64,000 nucleotides of DNA, taken from the NCBI GenBank assembly GCA_001566295.1, contig KQ964245.1, positions 4,264,377 through 4,328,376 on the forward strand, read 5' to 3'. A program made the position numbers and the translations under genes. Shown piece after piece: positions 1 through 11,743 of this stretch. Origin of the DNA: Microdochium bolleyi (lineage: Eukaryota; Ascomycota; Sordariomycetes; Xylariales; Microdochiaceae). The notes beneath the pieces are model-generated. The model did not search any database and was not told where the DNA came from. It saw nothing but the letters and a program-made list of their open reading frames with translations. Every line of letters starts with the position of its first letter. Position 1 is the first letter of the stretch.

Positions 1-192
1 ATCCAACAAGATCCGTTGGGGCTGCTCCAGGTGTCAGCAGACCTGAAAGCGACAAGTTGGGTTGCACTCGAAGTGCTAACAGGCTTGGGCATGCTCGGGG
101 GGCTGGCATTCTGGCTATCCAGACAACACTGGCATAGTGACCCAGTTCTCTTGGTCGATGATTGGGCGAGGCTCTGGGGTTTGGAGTTTTAA
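1..192 (+). CDS. Possible 3' end of a gene entering from the left
   Basis: Frame 1 is open from the first base to a TAA at 190-192, giving 63 residues. The translation has a short hydrophobic, glycine-rich stretch (GLGMLGGLAFWL) followed by a tryptophan-rich hydrophilic tail ending in WGLEF. This would fit the last transmembrane helix and cytosolic tail of a membrane protein. An open frame of this length can occur by chance in GC-rich DNA and I recognise no family, so this stays tentative. Confidence 0.3.
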   Translation: MQQDPLGLLQVSADLKATSWVALEVLTGLGMLGGLAFWLSRQHWHSDPVLLVDDWARLWGLEF

Positions 193-967
193 TATCCCAT
201 CATGCGCAGTTCAGGTGGCTCTTTTCATGTAGTTTAGCAGTGAGCTTGTGATTCGAATCTAGATCATCGGACCATTAGAATGTCACAAACAAATTCCTGC
301 TCAAGATTTTTCTCATAAACTCGAACCATGATGTGAACGTCTGTGACCAGTTCATCGGACATTCTTGAGTACGGCCCAGTGTGAGGCGGAGTGGCTGTAC
401 GACTATGGGTCAGCTTCGGGGCCTGGACCTGTACAGTTCATTCCCACAGTGCCGACACAACCGGCACGGCCCACAGAGTGTGTCGCGCCGTCTCCGGACG
501 CCATTGGCACATTTCGCCCAAGTCGTCATCTTCAACATTCACGCCAGGTAGTCGTGCACCGAGCAAACATCTCGCCTCGTTCCAGCCTGCTCGGCCTTGA
601 TTCGAGAAAGAGAGACGGGCGCTTGGCCACCGCATCTTCTCGCGACGAGATTGCAAGTACTGGTTGACCTTACTCGAGGCCTTTCACAAACGGCGACACG
701 ACAAGCACAGCGCGTGCACGCTCGTCGAAGCCTGCACAAGCAAGCTGCATGGCGCTTCTGTTTCCCTGATAGCCACTCTGACAGGCCGGCGCCAGATAGA
801 AAGCAACGCATTGCATCGGGTTCGACCTCACGTCAACATCACTCTCTTCAGGGCCATGCGACGCCAACCTACTTGATTCTAGCTTCGAAAGCCGATCTTG
901 CGCACACCAACAAATCGCCTTGTTCGACTTCTCTCTTACCACTGCGTCGGGACACACTCTTTTCAGC
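193..967. other. Intergenic, upstream of poly(A) polymerase
   Basis: No convincing coding sequence is seen. Several overlapping open frames here have no family resemblance and no supporting splice signals. The stretch should hold the promoter and 5' leader of the poly(A) polymerase gene that starts at 968. Confidence 0.6.
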
Positions 968-3138
968 ATGGATACATCTCAGTGGGGGCTGACACCCCCT
1001 ATCTCGGTGACACTGCCAACGTCAGCTGAGACGCAGGCGAGCAATGCCCTGTTTGAGGAATTGAAGCGTCAGAATCAGTTCGAGCCGGCCTCCGAAGATG
1101 CCAAAAGGTGAGTCCGAATAGTGTTGATCGTCAATGCCGTCATCAGTTTTGGCTTACATGACGCAGGAAAAAAATCATCAAGCATCTCGAATCGATTGGC
1201 GACGAGTTCGTACGGCGGATCGCTCGGAACAAAGAACCGCACAACCAAGTCCTCATTCGCGACGCTCGGTGCGAAATCTTCACGTACGGAAGTTACCTTC
1301 TTGGTGTCTACGGACCGGGCTCCGATATCGATACTCTGGTTGCCGCACCGAAATATGTTAGTCGTGAGGACTATTTCGAGATATTCCCAGCCCTGATCGA
1401 GGAGATGGCGCCGAAAGGCGCAATCACGGATCTGACACCCGTCGAAGACGCGTTCGTGCCCATCATCAAGTTCGAGTACTGGGGCATCAGCATCGATCTC
1501 ATCTTCTCCCGGATCGCCACACTCACACAATTCCCACCGCACGGCCAGCTTAAGCTCACGGACAACAGCTATCTTCGAGGTCTTGATGATCGGGAGCTCC
1601 GATCGTTGAACGGAAATCGAGTTACGCAGGAGATTCTGAATCTCGTACCTGAAAAAAGCACCTTCCGCCTGGCTTTACGAGCCATCAAGCTCTGGGCGCA
1701 GCGTCGTGCCATCTACGCCAATATCATTGGCTTTCCCGGCGGTGTCGTTTGGGCGATGCTTGTCGCTCGTGTGTGCCAGCTCTATCCCAAGGCAACAGCG
1801 GCCACTATCGTGTCCAAGTTCTTCCTCATTATCCGGAATTGGAGATGGCCGCAGCCTGTCCAGCTCAAAGATCCTGACAAGCCACCCTTGAATTTGCGCG
1901 TCTGGAATCCCAAGCTCTACAAAGGCGATAGTTTCAACATCATGCCGGTCATCACGCCAGCATACCCTCAGATGTGCGCCACCTTCAACATCACTCAGTC
2001 TGCGTTTCAGATCATTCAGCGCGAGCTTAGTAGGGGAGGTGAAATTGCAGATCGGATCATGGCTGGCAAGGTGGGGTGGAAAGAGATGTTTGTGAAGCAT
2101 TCTTTCTTCACTAACGACCACAAGTACTACTTGGCTGTCATAGCGACAGGCCTCTCGAAGGATGCGCACAAGATCTGGTCCGGCTTTGTGGAGTCTAAGG
2201 TCAGAATCTTGGTCGGTGATGTTGAACGGCATCAGTCGATTGCTATTGCCAGGCCGTTCAACAAGGGGTACGATCGCAGACACAAGGTCAAGTCAGAAGA
2301 TGAGAAGCAATCTGTCATTGACGGGAGCTTTGCCTTCCTAACGCAAGATGAACAGCCCGCGGAGGTCAAAGAGAACAGCACAGCAGAGAAGTCTGAGCCA
2401 CACAGCAGCGGTGTAATCACATCTGAGAACGGCATATCGTCGGTCGCAGAGGCTACGGTCAAGCATGAAAATGGGTTTTCTGTGCCTGGCATCAAGAATG
2501 AACTAAGCGTTTCGAATTCGTTCAATATGGTGGACGTTCCCATGCAGCCCGATGAGTCGAAAGAGGAGGTCAAAGAGGAGGCTACAGAGGAGCCAGCAGG
2601 GCTGATCACATGCGAGACCATCATCTACAATACGACGTACTATGTTGGTCTCGAGCTCGCAGAAGGTATGTGTATCCGTGCTGCACTTCAATCATCGCAC
2701 AATTCACATTGGGATAGGCAACTGACTTGACAGCTTATAGGCGCGAAATCACTCGATCTTTCCTGGCAAGTCAACAATTTTAAGCATCTGTGCTGCGAGT
2801 GGGAGAAGTATAAGAAGACCCCGGGCCTCTTCCTCAGCATCCAACATGTCAAAAACACCAATCTGCCCAATGACGTCTTCGAGGCTGGCGAGACGAAGCC
2901 AACGCGACCGCTTAAGAAGCAAGCCGCCAATGGCGGTGCAGCCACCAACCTCAAAAAGCGTGCCGCACCACCGGATGTGAGTGAATGTCTCTACGTTACT
3001 TACAAGGCAGTCGATGCTCTTGATGGTCAACACAACCCCTGCCTGTCACTTCACTTACTGAGTTTGAATATTTAGGGAACCGCGCCGCCACCAAAACGAC
3101 CAACTAATGGACAAACTGGCGTGGCCGCTGCTGGTTGA
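968..3138 (+). CDS. PAP1: Nuclear poly(A) polymerase
   Basis: Adds the poly(A) tail to cleaved pre-mRNA as part of the nuclear cleavage and polyadenylation machinery. Exons are 968-1107, 1167-2665, 2741-2976 and 3076-3138, giving 645 aa in a continuous frame across GTGAGT, GTATGT and GTGAGT donors. The nucleotidyltransferase signature is visible early in exon 2 (YGSYLLGVYGPGSDIDTL), supplying the first two catalytic aspartates. The third is in WGISIDLIF. The central domain (ALRAIKLWAQRRAIYAN, then GFPGGVVWAMLVARVCQLYP) and the RNA-binding domain follow. The C-terminal part is divergent and rich in Glu/Lys, then Pro/Lys (KRAAPPD, PPPKRP), like the basic tails that carry localisation signals in this family. 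The ATG at 968 gives the usual short N-terminus ending in GLTPPISVTLPT. The family call is firm; the exact ends of the last two introns are inferred. Confidence 0.93.
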
Positions 3139-4375
3139 TCTCGACCCGACACTGGCCATCATCAAAACATCCTACCAGTCACTCACGAGTGTGCTTCAAT
3201 GCTCGTCCGCCCTCTGCGCCTTGTCCGCTAGAGACAAACTGCTCGATGACAGTTGATTGCTCAAACTTCTATCCTCACTAATTACCGTTAAGCAGGTCAG
3301 CATGCTGCCAGCACTTTTTTACCACATATGCATAACCATGGCACGCAGTGTCGTCTCCCAGATTTGATGGGACTCTTCTTATTTCAGGGCAGCCTACATG
3401 TCACTACAGCGAACCACATCCCGGGGACTCATTCTGCATTGCACGTAAGCATACACTAGTCGCCAAATTGCCTTCAATTTCACGTCAGATCGGATCGAAG
3501 CAGCCGGTGGGGTTTCCCCTGTGGCGATCGGTCTCGCTCGTCTTGAGGAAGCCAAAAGGGCAAACAGAAACCAAAAAACAGAAGGAAAACAACGAAAACA
3601 AAATCCATGCATAAGTACGCCGGTCAGCTTGCACTCGGTAGCAACCGCTAGCCCCCATCCTCCCACTTCCCTGGCGCACGTTTGCGTCGCACTGAATGCA
3701 GAGTTTCAAGCGTGAAGAGGAGAAGATGAGAATTGTCGACGTTCTCCAGACAGAGGCAGTCTGCAGCCTCGCGGGTCAGGATTATAGGCGAACAACATGT
3801 CGCTCCTACCAGCAACCCGGCGTCCGGTACTGTCCTCGTGGGCCCAGAATCGGGTTTGGGCATGTTCTTCTTTCATGTGTACTTGTATAACCATAAAGCA
3901 TCAGCAGACAGACACAGACAAATAAAATTGATTTTTCTTCGGGCATACGTGCCCTGGTCTACTCATGATCCACATGTCCCATCCACACGTGCCGGTTTCG
4001 CTCCAGTGCACAACCTCAAGCATTGTCGACCACGTCGATAGCACGCTTCTCGATAGCCAAAGGTCGCAGAGTGCCCTTGTAGACAGGCGCCTTCACTGGA
4101 ATTACTGGATGGGCCTTCGCCCAACGATGAGTATTTTGTCATGGATTCATTCCCAGAAGACATTGTGGTGCTCAGCATACACTTGATTGCAGGATCAACC
4201 CTCGAGACTTTTCTAAACTATGCTGCGCAGCCAGCCAACACGTAGCTGGCTGGAATAAATACATTTAGAAACCCTTGGCCCTCTCCAGGGCTACAGTAGT
4301 CATCATTGTTCAAGCATCTTGACTCCTGGAGCGGACGAGTCGCGTCCACTTTCGGGAGGCACAGAGGAGACGGCT
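3139..4375. other. Convergent intergenic region PAP1 / GTR2
   Basis: Both neighbours end into this 1.2 kb. It contains A-rich stretches such as those around 3560-3610 and 3900-3930, suitable for 3' UTRs and polyadenylation of both genes. No open frame here has recognisable coding character. Confidence 0.6.
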
Positions 4376-5687
4376 TTATTTCGGCTTGGTGATCTCGAAG
4401 AACTCCTTGAGCCCGTCCACAGTGGTCTCGACGTTCATGTTGACAAGGGGCATCTTGTCGTAGCTGTCCTCCTTCATGACGGCGACGAGGGCGAGATACT
4501 TGTCGACCTCGCGGAGCATGATGGGCCGGTTGCCGTCGCTGAGGACCATGCAGCTCTCGGCCCAGTTGGACGCGACCTGGTCCTCGAGGCGGGCGTGCCA
4601 GGGCTCGGCCTCGAGGGCGTCGCGGTGCTGCTTGGAGCGCGGCCAGGAGCCGTAGACCTCGGTGATGTCGATGATGACGTCGATGTAGTCGGAGCAGATC
4701 TCGTACGAGGCCATGTCCGCGGGCGCGTTGTCGGTGGCGATGTAGATCTTGGAGAGCACGTCGAAGAGGTAGGCCTTTTCAAAGCGGCACGTGCGGCACA
4801 GGTTGGTCAGCATGGCCTCGAGGACGCCCAGCTGCGGGATGAGCTTCTGGATAACCTTGCTGAAAGCCTCGAAGATGCTGTGGTTGTAGATGCTCGTGAG
4901 GTGGAAGGTGACGCTGGCATTCTCGAAGCCGTTGTCCGACAGCTCGTCCTGGATCCGGATCTGGATGTCCCGCTGAATGTCGAGCTTGTAGTCGTCCGAG
5001 AGGCCGTCCACCTTGTGGATGAAGACCTCGATCTTGATGCTCGGGTATGAGCGCTGTAGGTTCAGGATCGTCACGTTGAGCCGCGCCACCGCCTCAAGGT
5101 AGTCATCCTGTGCATCGATGACCCAGATTAGGGCACCGATCTCGCCGAACATGGCATCAATGTCAAAGGTGGGGTTGTCGAAGATGTCTATCTGGCCCGG
5201 GAAGTCCCAGACTTGGAAGTCCATGAATGACCTGGCCGCCTCCAGGTCAGTAAGAGGGAATGCTTCAGCATTGGAAGGCTGCTTACCGCATGGAGTCCTT
5301 CTGTATCCTGGCTGTCGACTCGAGAAAGAGTGTCTCATTTGGCGGTAGCTTGTGGAAAACGACACTCGATATTGAGGACTTGCCACTCCTATGAGAAGGT
5401 CAGTGACTTTGCAAGAGGCCGTCGCTCGAGGTGGGTCGGAGTGCCACTCACCTCCTCTGTCCCATCAGGAGCAGCCGCGGCTTGCCCTTGGGCGCAAGTT
5501 CTGGGTTTGGTTCGGCCATTCCTTGGGCATCATGCTTGCCGACTGTTCCCTGCCGGCTCTGTTCAAAGACACGTGTGAGATTTAGCTGAGCAGGCGAGAT
5601 CTGGCTATAGAAGCCATCGGAATCGAAGTCAGATGGTGATGAAGTCTCCGAGTGGAAAGGCCCGCGTCCCGATAGCCCGCACGACAT
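4376..5687 (-). CDS. GTR2: Rag GTPase Gtr2 (RagC/D type)
   Basis: Small GTPase that pairs with Gtr1/RagA on the vacuole membrane and signals amino acid sufficiency to TORC1. Exons on the minus strand are 5687-5452, 5388-5287 and 5231-4376, giving 397 aa. The P-loop (GQRRSGKSS, about residues 76-84) is created by joining exons 1 and 2, which supports that intron. WDFPGQ (G3) follows the second junction at about residue 120, HKVDGL supplies the base-recognition motif, and the Roadblock-like C-terminal domain (EKAYLFDVLSKIYIATD) is intact. Residues 1-57 form a Ser-rich extension ahead of the GTPase domain. A second in-frame ATG (MAEPNPELAPKGK) could be an alternative start that would remove most of it. 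RagC assignment over RagA rests on the HKVDGLSDD and FDVLSKIYIATD segments, recalled from yeast Gtr2. Confidence 0.92.
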
Positions 5688-7716
5688 GGTGACGGCCTCG
5701 GACAGATACGCGAATGTGTACGGATATGTCCAAGGTAACTGCCAACGCTTGTCTAATGCAAACACTGTGGATGTGACATCTGATCGATCACTAGATCATC
5801 AATGTCGCGGGCTACGCGGGAGATACTGGCCAGATGCCCCGGCCCAGATCAGACTTGCGTGGACATGATTGCTATGCCAATCTGGGGCGCGAAGTAGATG
5901 ATATTGGTGGGCGGCCAGGTTTGGCCTAAGGCAGCAACAACAACAATAAAGAGGAGAATTCAACCAGATCCCGTCGGGCCCGTGTCGGATCGGGGCGCGA
6001 CTGAGCGGCCACAAATATGGGACAAGTCGCCGCCGGCTGGTATCGCGGTGACCAAGGGATGGAAAGGCCTAGAAATGTGATGCATTCCGCTGGAACGTCC
6101 GGCTCCTGCGGGTGGTGGTCACGAGGGGGGCTGGCCGTCCGGGGAACTGAAGCCGGAAGGAGGCAAAAGTAAAGCTCGGGCCCGGGCGGTCTGAGCTGGC
6201 GATGCCGTGCTCTCTGCCTGGGCTGATGCTGCCTCGATAATGGCTGCCGGCGCCGCCGCAGCTTGGACCGAGTGTAGATGCGGTCTCAGCCCTGGATGCC
6301 GAATCCTGCCTGGCTATCTGCGCTTGGTACGAGCGTCGAGACTTGCTGAGGATGACACCGCTCTTTGCAATAAATTCTGTCGTCGCTCCCTTGTGCTCTG
6401 TCCCGCGACCTTGCTCCAGAGAGCGGCCCAGGTAGAGATAAGTCTCGTGTCACTCGACACGACGGGAAGACAGCAAACCACGGCGACAGAAAGTTGGCAT
6501 GAGGCCATGGTGTGTAGCACAGCTACTCGTCCCCGGCCAGCCATGGACAGAACACAGTACTTTGACGCACGACAGGATGGGGATTGTGAGGCAGTACAGA
6601 AGGGAATCTGAGATCGTCTTACCTCCATCTTGGTCAATTGACCAGCAGACGATGTGAGATCAGGCACGTCCTCGCCGTTTCTTCTTCTGGCGCCGAGTAT
6701 CGCGGTTGTGCTGTTGAGCCCGGGCCCCGATAGGCTGTACCGCCGGTGATGTCTCGAAGTGCTTCAGAATGAAAAGGATCTCCTCTCCCCCGCGACGCAA
6801 AGGCAGACACGCAGGACCCGCCACGCGAACACGATCGTTCAGACGGACACAGAGCGCGGGAGATAACGGCTGCGCGGTTGCGATACCTTCCTTCTCTCGT
6901 GCGCCGAGGTTTGGCAGTGTCGGTGTCAGATAGAGTGTGCGTCTGCGCCGTTGTGTCTGCTGCAGTGTGCCATGCAGGGTTTCGTTACTTGTGACGTAGG
7001 CAGGGCTTGGGGTAACACAGATGGGCTTGGAGCCTGTGGCGTGTTTCGGATGTCTGGAAGGCACCTGCACGAGACGTGTCTGTATATATGGCTGGAAGAC
7101 TGCAGTCAAGACGGGATGCGAGTCATATGGCCCTTTGATAGAGTTGTTTGTCCAAAGAGGCTTGACGTCCGCTGCCCGCGGCGAGTGGAGTGCAGCAGTT
7201 GGAAGGCTGGGGTCGGAGTGCTGGTGGGCATGCAGGGTGCGCCATTGCCAATGCAGCGTCAAGCGGGTGGGTGGTTACGCCTAGTGTAGGTGGAGCTCCC
7301 TGTGGAACTCCAGCTGGTCACGGTACATCAAGGCGCTGGTGTCAGCTCGCCATGCGTGCTACTACTTGTATCCCTACAGTGGCAACGTGGACCGAGGATC
7401 TGATAGATTGAATATGTTCATTTATGCTGCTGTGCGAAATCCAGCATCGCTGATATCTCTGCTGTGTCTTGTTCATTATTTGTGTCTATGTTTCTCTAGA
7501 GTTGGTTCCCAACTCCAATTCGGTGTCAAAAAAACAGATGTGGGTATTTTGTTGTGTAGAACACGAGTCTGCTCGTCCGAGAAAGCTCAATGGGCACGAT
7601 GCAGCGAAGCGTGGACCACCGAGGAAGACTCGGCGTGCTGGAAACCCCCATGCTGGGCATCGACTCGCAGCTGCATGTGGTCCGCCTGCGTTTGGAATTC
7701 ACACCATGACACCAGC
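5688..7716. other. Intergenic, GTR2 promoter and 3' side of MIF-like gene
   Basis: This 2 kb stretch holds the start of the minus-strand GTR2 transcription unit and the 3' flank of the MIF-like gene. Several open frames of 60-200 codons exist on both strands (for example minus 7262-6660), but they are arginine- or cysteine-rich, overlap one another and match nothing I know. I annotate no gene. Confidence 0.5.
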
Positions 7717-9011
7717 TCAAGATTTTGCCGTGTTGGGCCGGACCTCGGTATTTGCTGCAGGTTTGCCGCCGCCAAAGAGAAATCTGAAGCTCTTCCGCCG
7801 ACTTGCGGACTTTCGCGGCTGCTCGTTCATGCTGAGTAATCTGTTGTCCTCCATTGTTGGCGTTGGTGGCACCTCGGGGATGGGGCCAATGTGCATGTGC
7901 TCGCTCCTCGCGCTGGGTGGTGGCGTAGGAACTTTGAGATCAAACGCCGAAGACGTCTTGACATTGGCAAATGACTATTCCTCTCGAATCAGCAAAATGG
8001 CCACAAATGACAAGGTCCAGACGTGTGATATCTTACCTTCGGTCTAAGCCTCTTGTTGGACTTTTGCTTTGATGCCTTTCGGCTGACTGTAGCACCCTCA
8101 TCGCCAGAGGCTACCTTATCCTGCTCTTCCATCTCTGCCGCAAGCGTTTTCCCGCCACAAGCTACCTCGTCATGGGGCGTCGGAACGAAACGCACATAGC
8201 CACGTGATGCTAGAACGCCCAAGGTGTCGTCGAAGTGTTTCTGGATCAATGCCGCATTCCTCTTATTGGTGATCGGCTGGGTCAAAGTCGGCAGAGCATG
8301 GATTGTGAGAATGTATGCCGGGTCAAATGAACCACCAAACATCAGACAGCTAGTGTGCGTGACCGAAACGACTATCGATGATAGCGGTCTCTGGTATCTG
8401 GAGGAGAGCAGATATGTCAAGTCTGACATGAAGTGGAACTCGTCTTCGATCTAACGATCAGGTCAGTCAATGCCGCGGCAGAATGTGCCGTATGGTGGAC
8501 TTACAATCACATTGGTCTTAAACTCCGCCATCACCAGCGCCTCGTTCTCGACACGAGTGCGATGTGGGTCCGGATCTCTGTTGGTCGCTGCGAATTCATT
8601 TTCGAAGTATGCGTTCTTCATCTTCTGTACATCCGGGTTGAGCATGGATCCGCGCCGCCCGATCGGGTCGCCTGGGGCCCCGCGCTCGATGTCCCTCATT
8701 GTACCGCTTGTTGGAGAGGAGTCGGGCTTGGGGTGCTTTGTCGTGAGCGCAGGATTCGGAGGCGGCTGGACCACACGCTGTGCGAAGGACTGCGCATGCG
8801 GTGGAGGGGTAGCTCCAACTCCAGAGGTAGCGGTCGAGGGGCGACTTGAGCTGGGAACGGATTGTGTTGCGGTGGCAGCCCAATCCTTGGTCGAAGTGTC
8901 GGCGGGGGCGACCTTTGGATTAATAGCATGGCCGGCATCCTGATATCCAGGGTCGGCCAAGGCAGGCTTCGGAGTGGTGTCGTGAGCACGGACGGGCAGC
9001 ATTGCCGCCAT
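7717..9011 (-). CDS. MIF-fold (tautomerase superfamily) protein with long N- and C-terminal extensions
   Basis: Exons are 9011-8505, 8450-8037 and 7956-7717, all phase 0, giving 386 aa. The core resembles macrophage migration inhibitory factor. It runs from about residue 161 (MAEFKTNVI) through SSIVVSVTHTSCLMFGGSFD, TNKRNAALIQKHFDDTLGV and GYVRFVPTP to about residue 272. Both introns have good signals, and joining exons 1 and 2 restores the conserved beta-alpha unit. Around the core lie a 160-residue Pro/Ser/Thr-rich N-terminal extension and a 110-residue C-terminal extension with basic clusters (KQKSNKRLRPK, SASRRKSFRFLFGG). Animal MIF uses the amino group of Pro at position 2 after Met removal. 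Here the aligned position is an internal Ala162, so classical tautomerase activity is not expected. An in-frame TAG lies 15 nt upstream of the ATG, fixing the start unless another exon exists. MIF-like proteins are known sporadically in ascomycetes; their role is unclear. Confidence 0.85.
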
Positions 9012-11006
9012 GGCCAGACTGGTCTTCTAGTGCTGGAATGACGGTGTTGGCAGCGTGGCTAGCGTCTCTTGCCGAGGGGATCGGTGGGCGATCTGGACTC
9101 TCCAACTGTATGCCACGGGGCGAGGAGCAGGGGTGGCTAGATGACTGGCGTATCAAGGATCCTGGCGTCGAGATTTCAGCTACGCCACGGCAAAGTGGGC
9201 GGCCGGCCGGAATGGTCGAGCAGCAGGCGGTGCGGAAGCCAGTGTTGGAACCTGGCGGGCCGTGAGACAGCGCTGGCGGCGCTGGGCAGCACCCTGGGCA
9301 GACCTCGGCGTCGGTGATGCGACAAGGTCGGGGTGCGTATCAGGTGTGGGATGGCGCCAGCTCGGATAGCCCACTAGAAAGTTGCTGGCACGGTGGAGGC
9401 TGTCAAGTCAGGGCTGCGATATCGTGCGAGGACAGAGGGACGGTGCTGGTCCTGGAAAAGGGAGTGGGTGAATAGGGATGGGCGAGCTGGCAAGTTTATG
9501 AGCAGCAGCGGCACGGCCTGGGATAAGAAGCAAGTCGTGCTTGTACCGTCAAGCTGGGAGAATTAATATCACAGGCTAGGCGGTCGACGGCAGGGATGTT
9601 CCAGCTCCCGCCTGCCTCGCCTGCCTCACCTGGCTCGCCCACCTTCCCAAGGTTACCCATGTGCATGCAGCCACATCAGGACTTCGACTCCATCCCATCT
9701 TCCTCGCCGCTCGACTGTCCGCCAAAGGCAGCCCACGGGGTGCGCGCCGGAGGCATTTCACGGGAGACCTCATGCAGGCTTCAGCACCTGTGCACAACCC
9801 AACACAATACCTCTGTTCCAACCTAGAAGTCAGAACTACCCAGGCTCAACACGACCCCGCGCCATCTCCCATGTGGCCCGCAGTGCGTATGGCATCCGTC
9901 AGCATCCCTGCGTCCAGCACGGCCCGCCTCGGATGGGACAGCACATGCTACGTAATTCGAGGCCAGGCCGCAAGACTGGGAACGATGCCCAGCGCCGGTA
10001 AGGTCTTTGTTGTCAGCAAGACGCCGCTGGCCGTCGGCGGACTTTCGAAAGTGCACTACCACATTGGCAGTGTGGTTTTTACTCGGTTGGCCGTACTCAT
10101 ATGATTTGGCTACAGGGCCCGAGACGAAGAATCGAACATCTGCAAGGGACCCATCCCTATGGCTGGCCTTGCTACATATACGAGCTCAGATCCCGTCCAC
10201 CGTCCAAGCAGTACGCAGGAAGGATTCCAAGGCTTCCAAGGTTGCTTCCACGGCCAAGACAATACCAGACCAGGGCGCATGCCTGAACCATCGTACCCAC
10301 CTCGCCCACCACCAGCGCAGTTCCCCATCCCGTTGCAGGGATACGAGGTTGAGCGCCAGGCCCAGAGAGCCGACACAGGGCCACGGTGTTGCCGTCACCG
10401 TAGCCATTGCACCCGCGACTGGGGTGGTTCCGCGCTTGGCACCTTGGTCTATGTATAGCGCTCAACTCTGGGAATACCACGCAGCTCTTCGCGTTTGAGG
10501 CATTCGCCCACATTCAGGCCCCACCAATAGCAACTACTATGTAGGTGTCTTGTTCGACGATGACCAGGCGCGATTAACTGTCTGTGCAGCAGGACACAGT
10601 GAATAAAGGGACATAGTGGATAAAGCACCAGCATCAACCTACACATGGTCACAGGGTCAACCCGCACGCAAATGCGGCAACTATAAGTGTCAAGTTCGCC
10701 GATGCTACAAACTCAGGTACTGATGCTCTCCACATCAATGTGCCTCGTTTACTACATACGCGAAAGAGCAGCGCAATAGACACTGACCAGCCACACTCTA
10801 CGGAAGAATAGTGCTAAACCAAAACGCCATAGCATAATGAACACAAAGTCCGCCCAGCCGTCCCTGCGTGATAAAAATTCGCTTCCAACGCGAAGATTGA
10901 AAGCCTCGATACATATGGATATTATTGTGGGGCTGGCACAGTCGGAGGGCTTCAGAGGCACATGACCGTACAGCCCAATGTCCCACCTTCCTCTGCTCTC
11001 TTCTCT
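9012..11006. other. Intergenic, upstream of the MIF-like gene
   Basis: About 2 kb without a supported gene. The part next to 9012 should contain the promoter of the minus-strand MIF-like gene; the part near 11000 is the 3' flank of the membrane protein gene. A minus frame at 9156-8920 overlaps the start of the MIF-like gene and is Ser/Pro-rich, but has no support as a separate protein. Confidence 0.5.
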
Positions 11007-11743
11007 TCAAGCAATGGATGGGCTGCTGGATCTGCTAGCCTTCTGGTTGAGCTGTGACTTCTTGTGGAGCAATAGCCGGCGAGTAGCCAGTGCGACGGCG
11101 GCAAGCTCGACCGGGATCAAGATGATGGAGAGATACAGAGCAGTCTTGCTCTCCTTGCAGACCGAGCTAAAGTATGGTTTGACATTCATGGTGGTGAAGT
11201 CCCACTGGCAGCTCCAGCTCTGGATAGTGTCGGTTGTCGTTGAGGCGTTGACTGCGTAGAAGAGTACAATGGCCACGAAGATGGAGACAAAGCCAATGGT
11301 GGGAGCTGCGACATCGACTAGGCAGTGGACCGTACGCTTGTCTCGGAGCTGTCACGCCGCAAAAATGATCAGCATCAGGCCTCCACACGAAAGTCATGGC
11401 GTGTACTCACCATCCGGATGTGAGCAAAGACCAAAGCCACGAGGTTGGACAGGACAACGAGGACACCCCCAGCGATCAGAGCATTGGTCGGGCGCATGTC
11501 GAAGTCCTCAGGCCACAGCGGGAGATCGAAGTCGCTGGACAGGTTGGTTGAGTTGAAGACGGAGGCAGTACTCGCCGACGTGCCGAGTACGACGAATCCG
11601 CACAGCAAGCCCAAGCAGTGGAGGGCGAGCTGGGCGCTCTCGAACATCTTGCCGCTTTTCTGCGGGGCATCCTGGCTCTGGTCATGCTGTGAGCTGATCT
11701 CGACCTGGAATCCGGCTTCCTGAGACTTTTCTGCGAAGGCCAT
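11007..11743 (-). CDS. Four-helix membrane protein of unknown function
   Basis: Exons 11743-11411 and 11348-11007 join at a GTGAGT donor in phase 0, giving 224 aa. There are four predicted membrane helices, at about residues 36-58, 86-108, 122-144 and 180-201, with hydrophilic N- and C-termini (HKKSQLNQKASRSSS at the end). The first loop has a possible N-glycosylation site (NSTN). The second loop has two cysteines (WSCQWDF and SSVCKE) that could pair. The topology is tetraspan, similar in outline to MARVEL or claudin-like fungal plasma membrane proteins, but I do not recognise a defined family. The exon structure is consistent because the downstream frame stays open and hydrophobic over the predicted third helix. 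Likely a surface or endomembrane protein; no function is proposed. Confidence 0.75.

Noticed and set aside
4319..5050. 243-codon plus-strand open frame with an Asp/Val/Leu-rich translation
   Set aside because: It lies antisense to the GTR2 coding exon. It is a mirror of GC-rich coding sequence, and the GTPase motifs are unmistakable on the other strand.
6660..7262. 200-codon minus-strand open frame ending in a basic KKKRRGRA tail
   Set aside because: The basic end looks like a localisation tail, but the rest is low-complexity with no conserved segment, and no matching neighbour exon was found.
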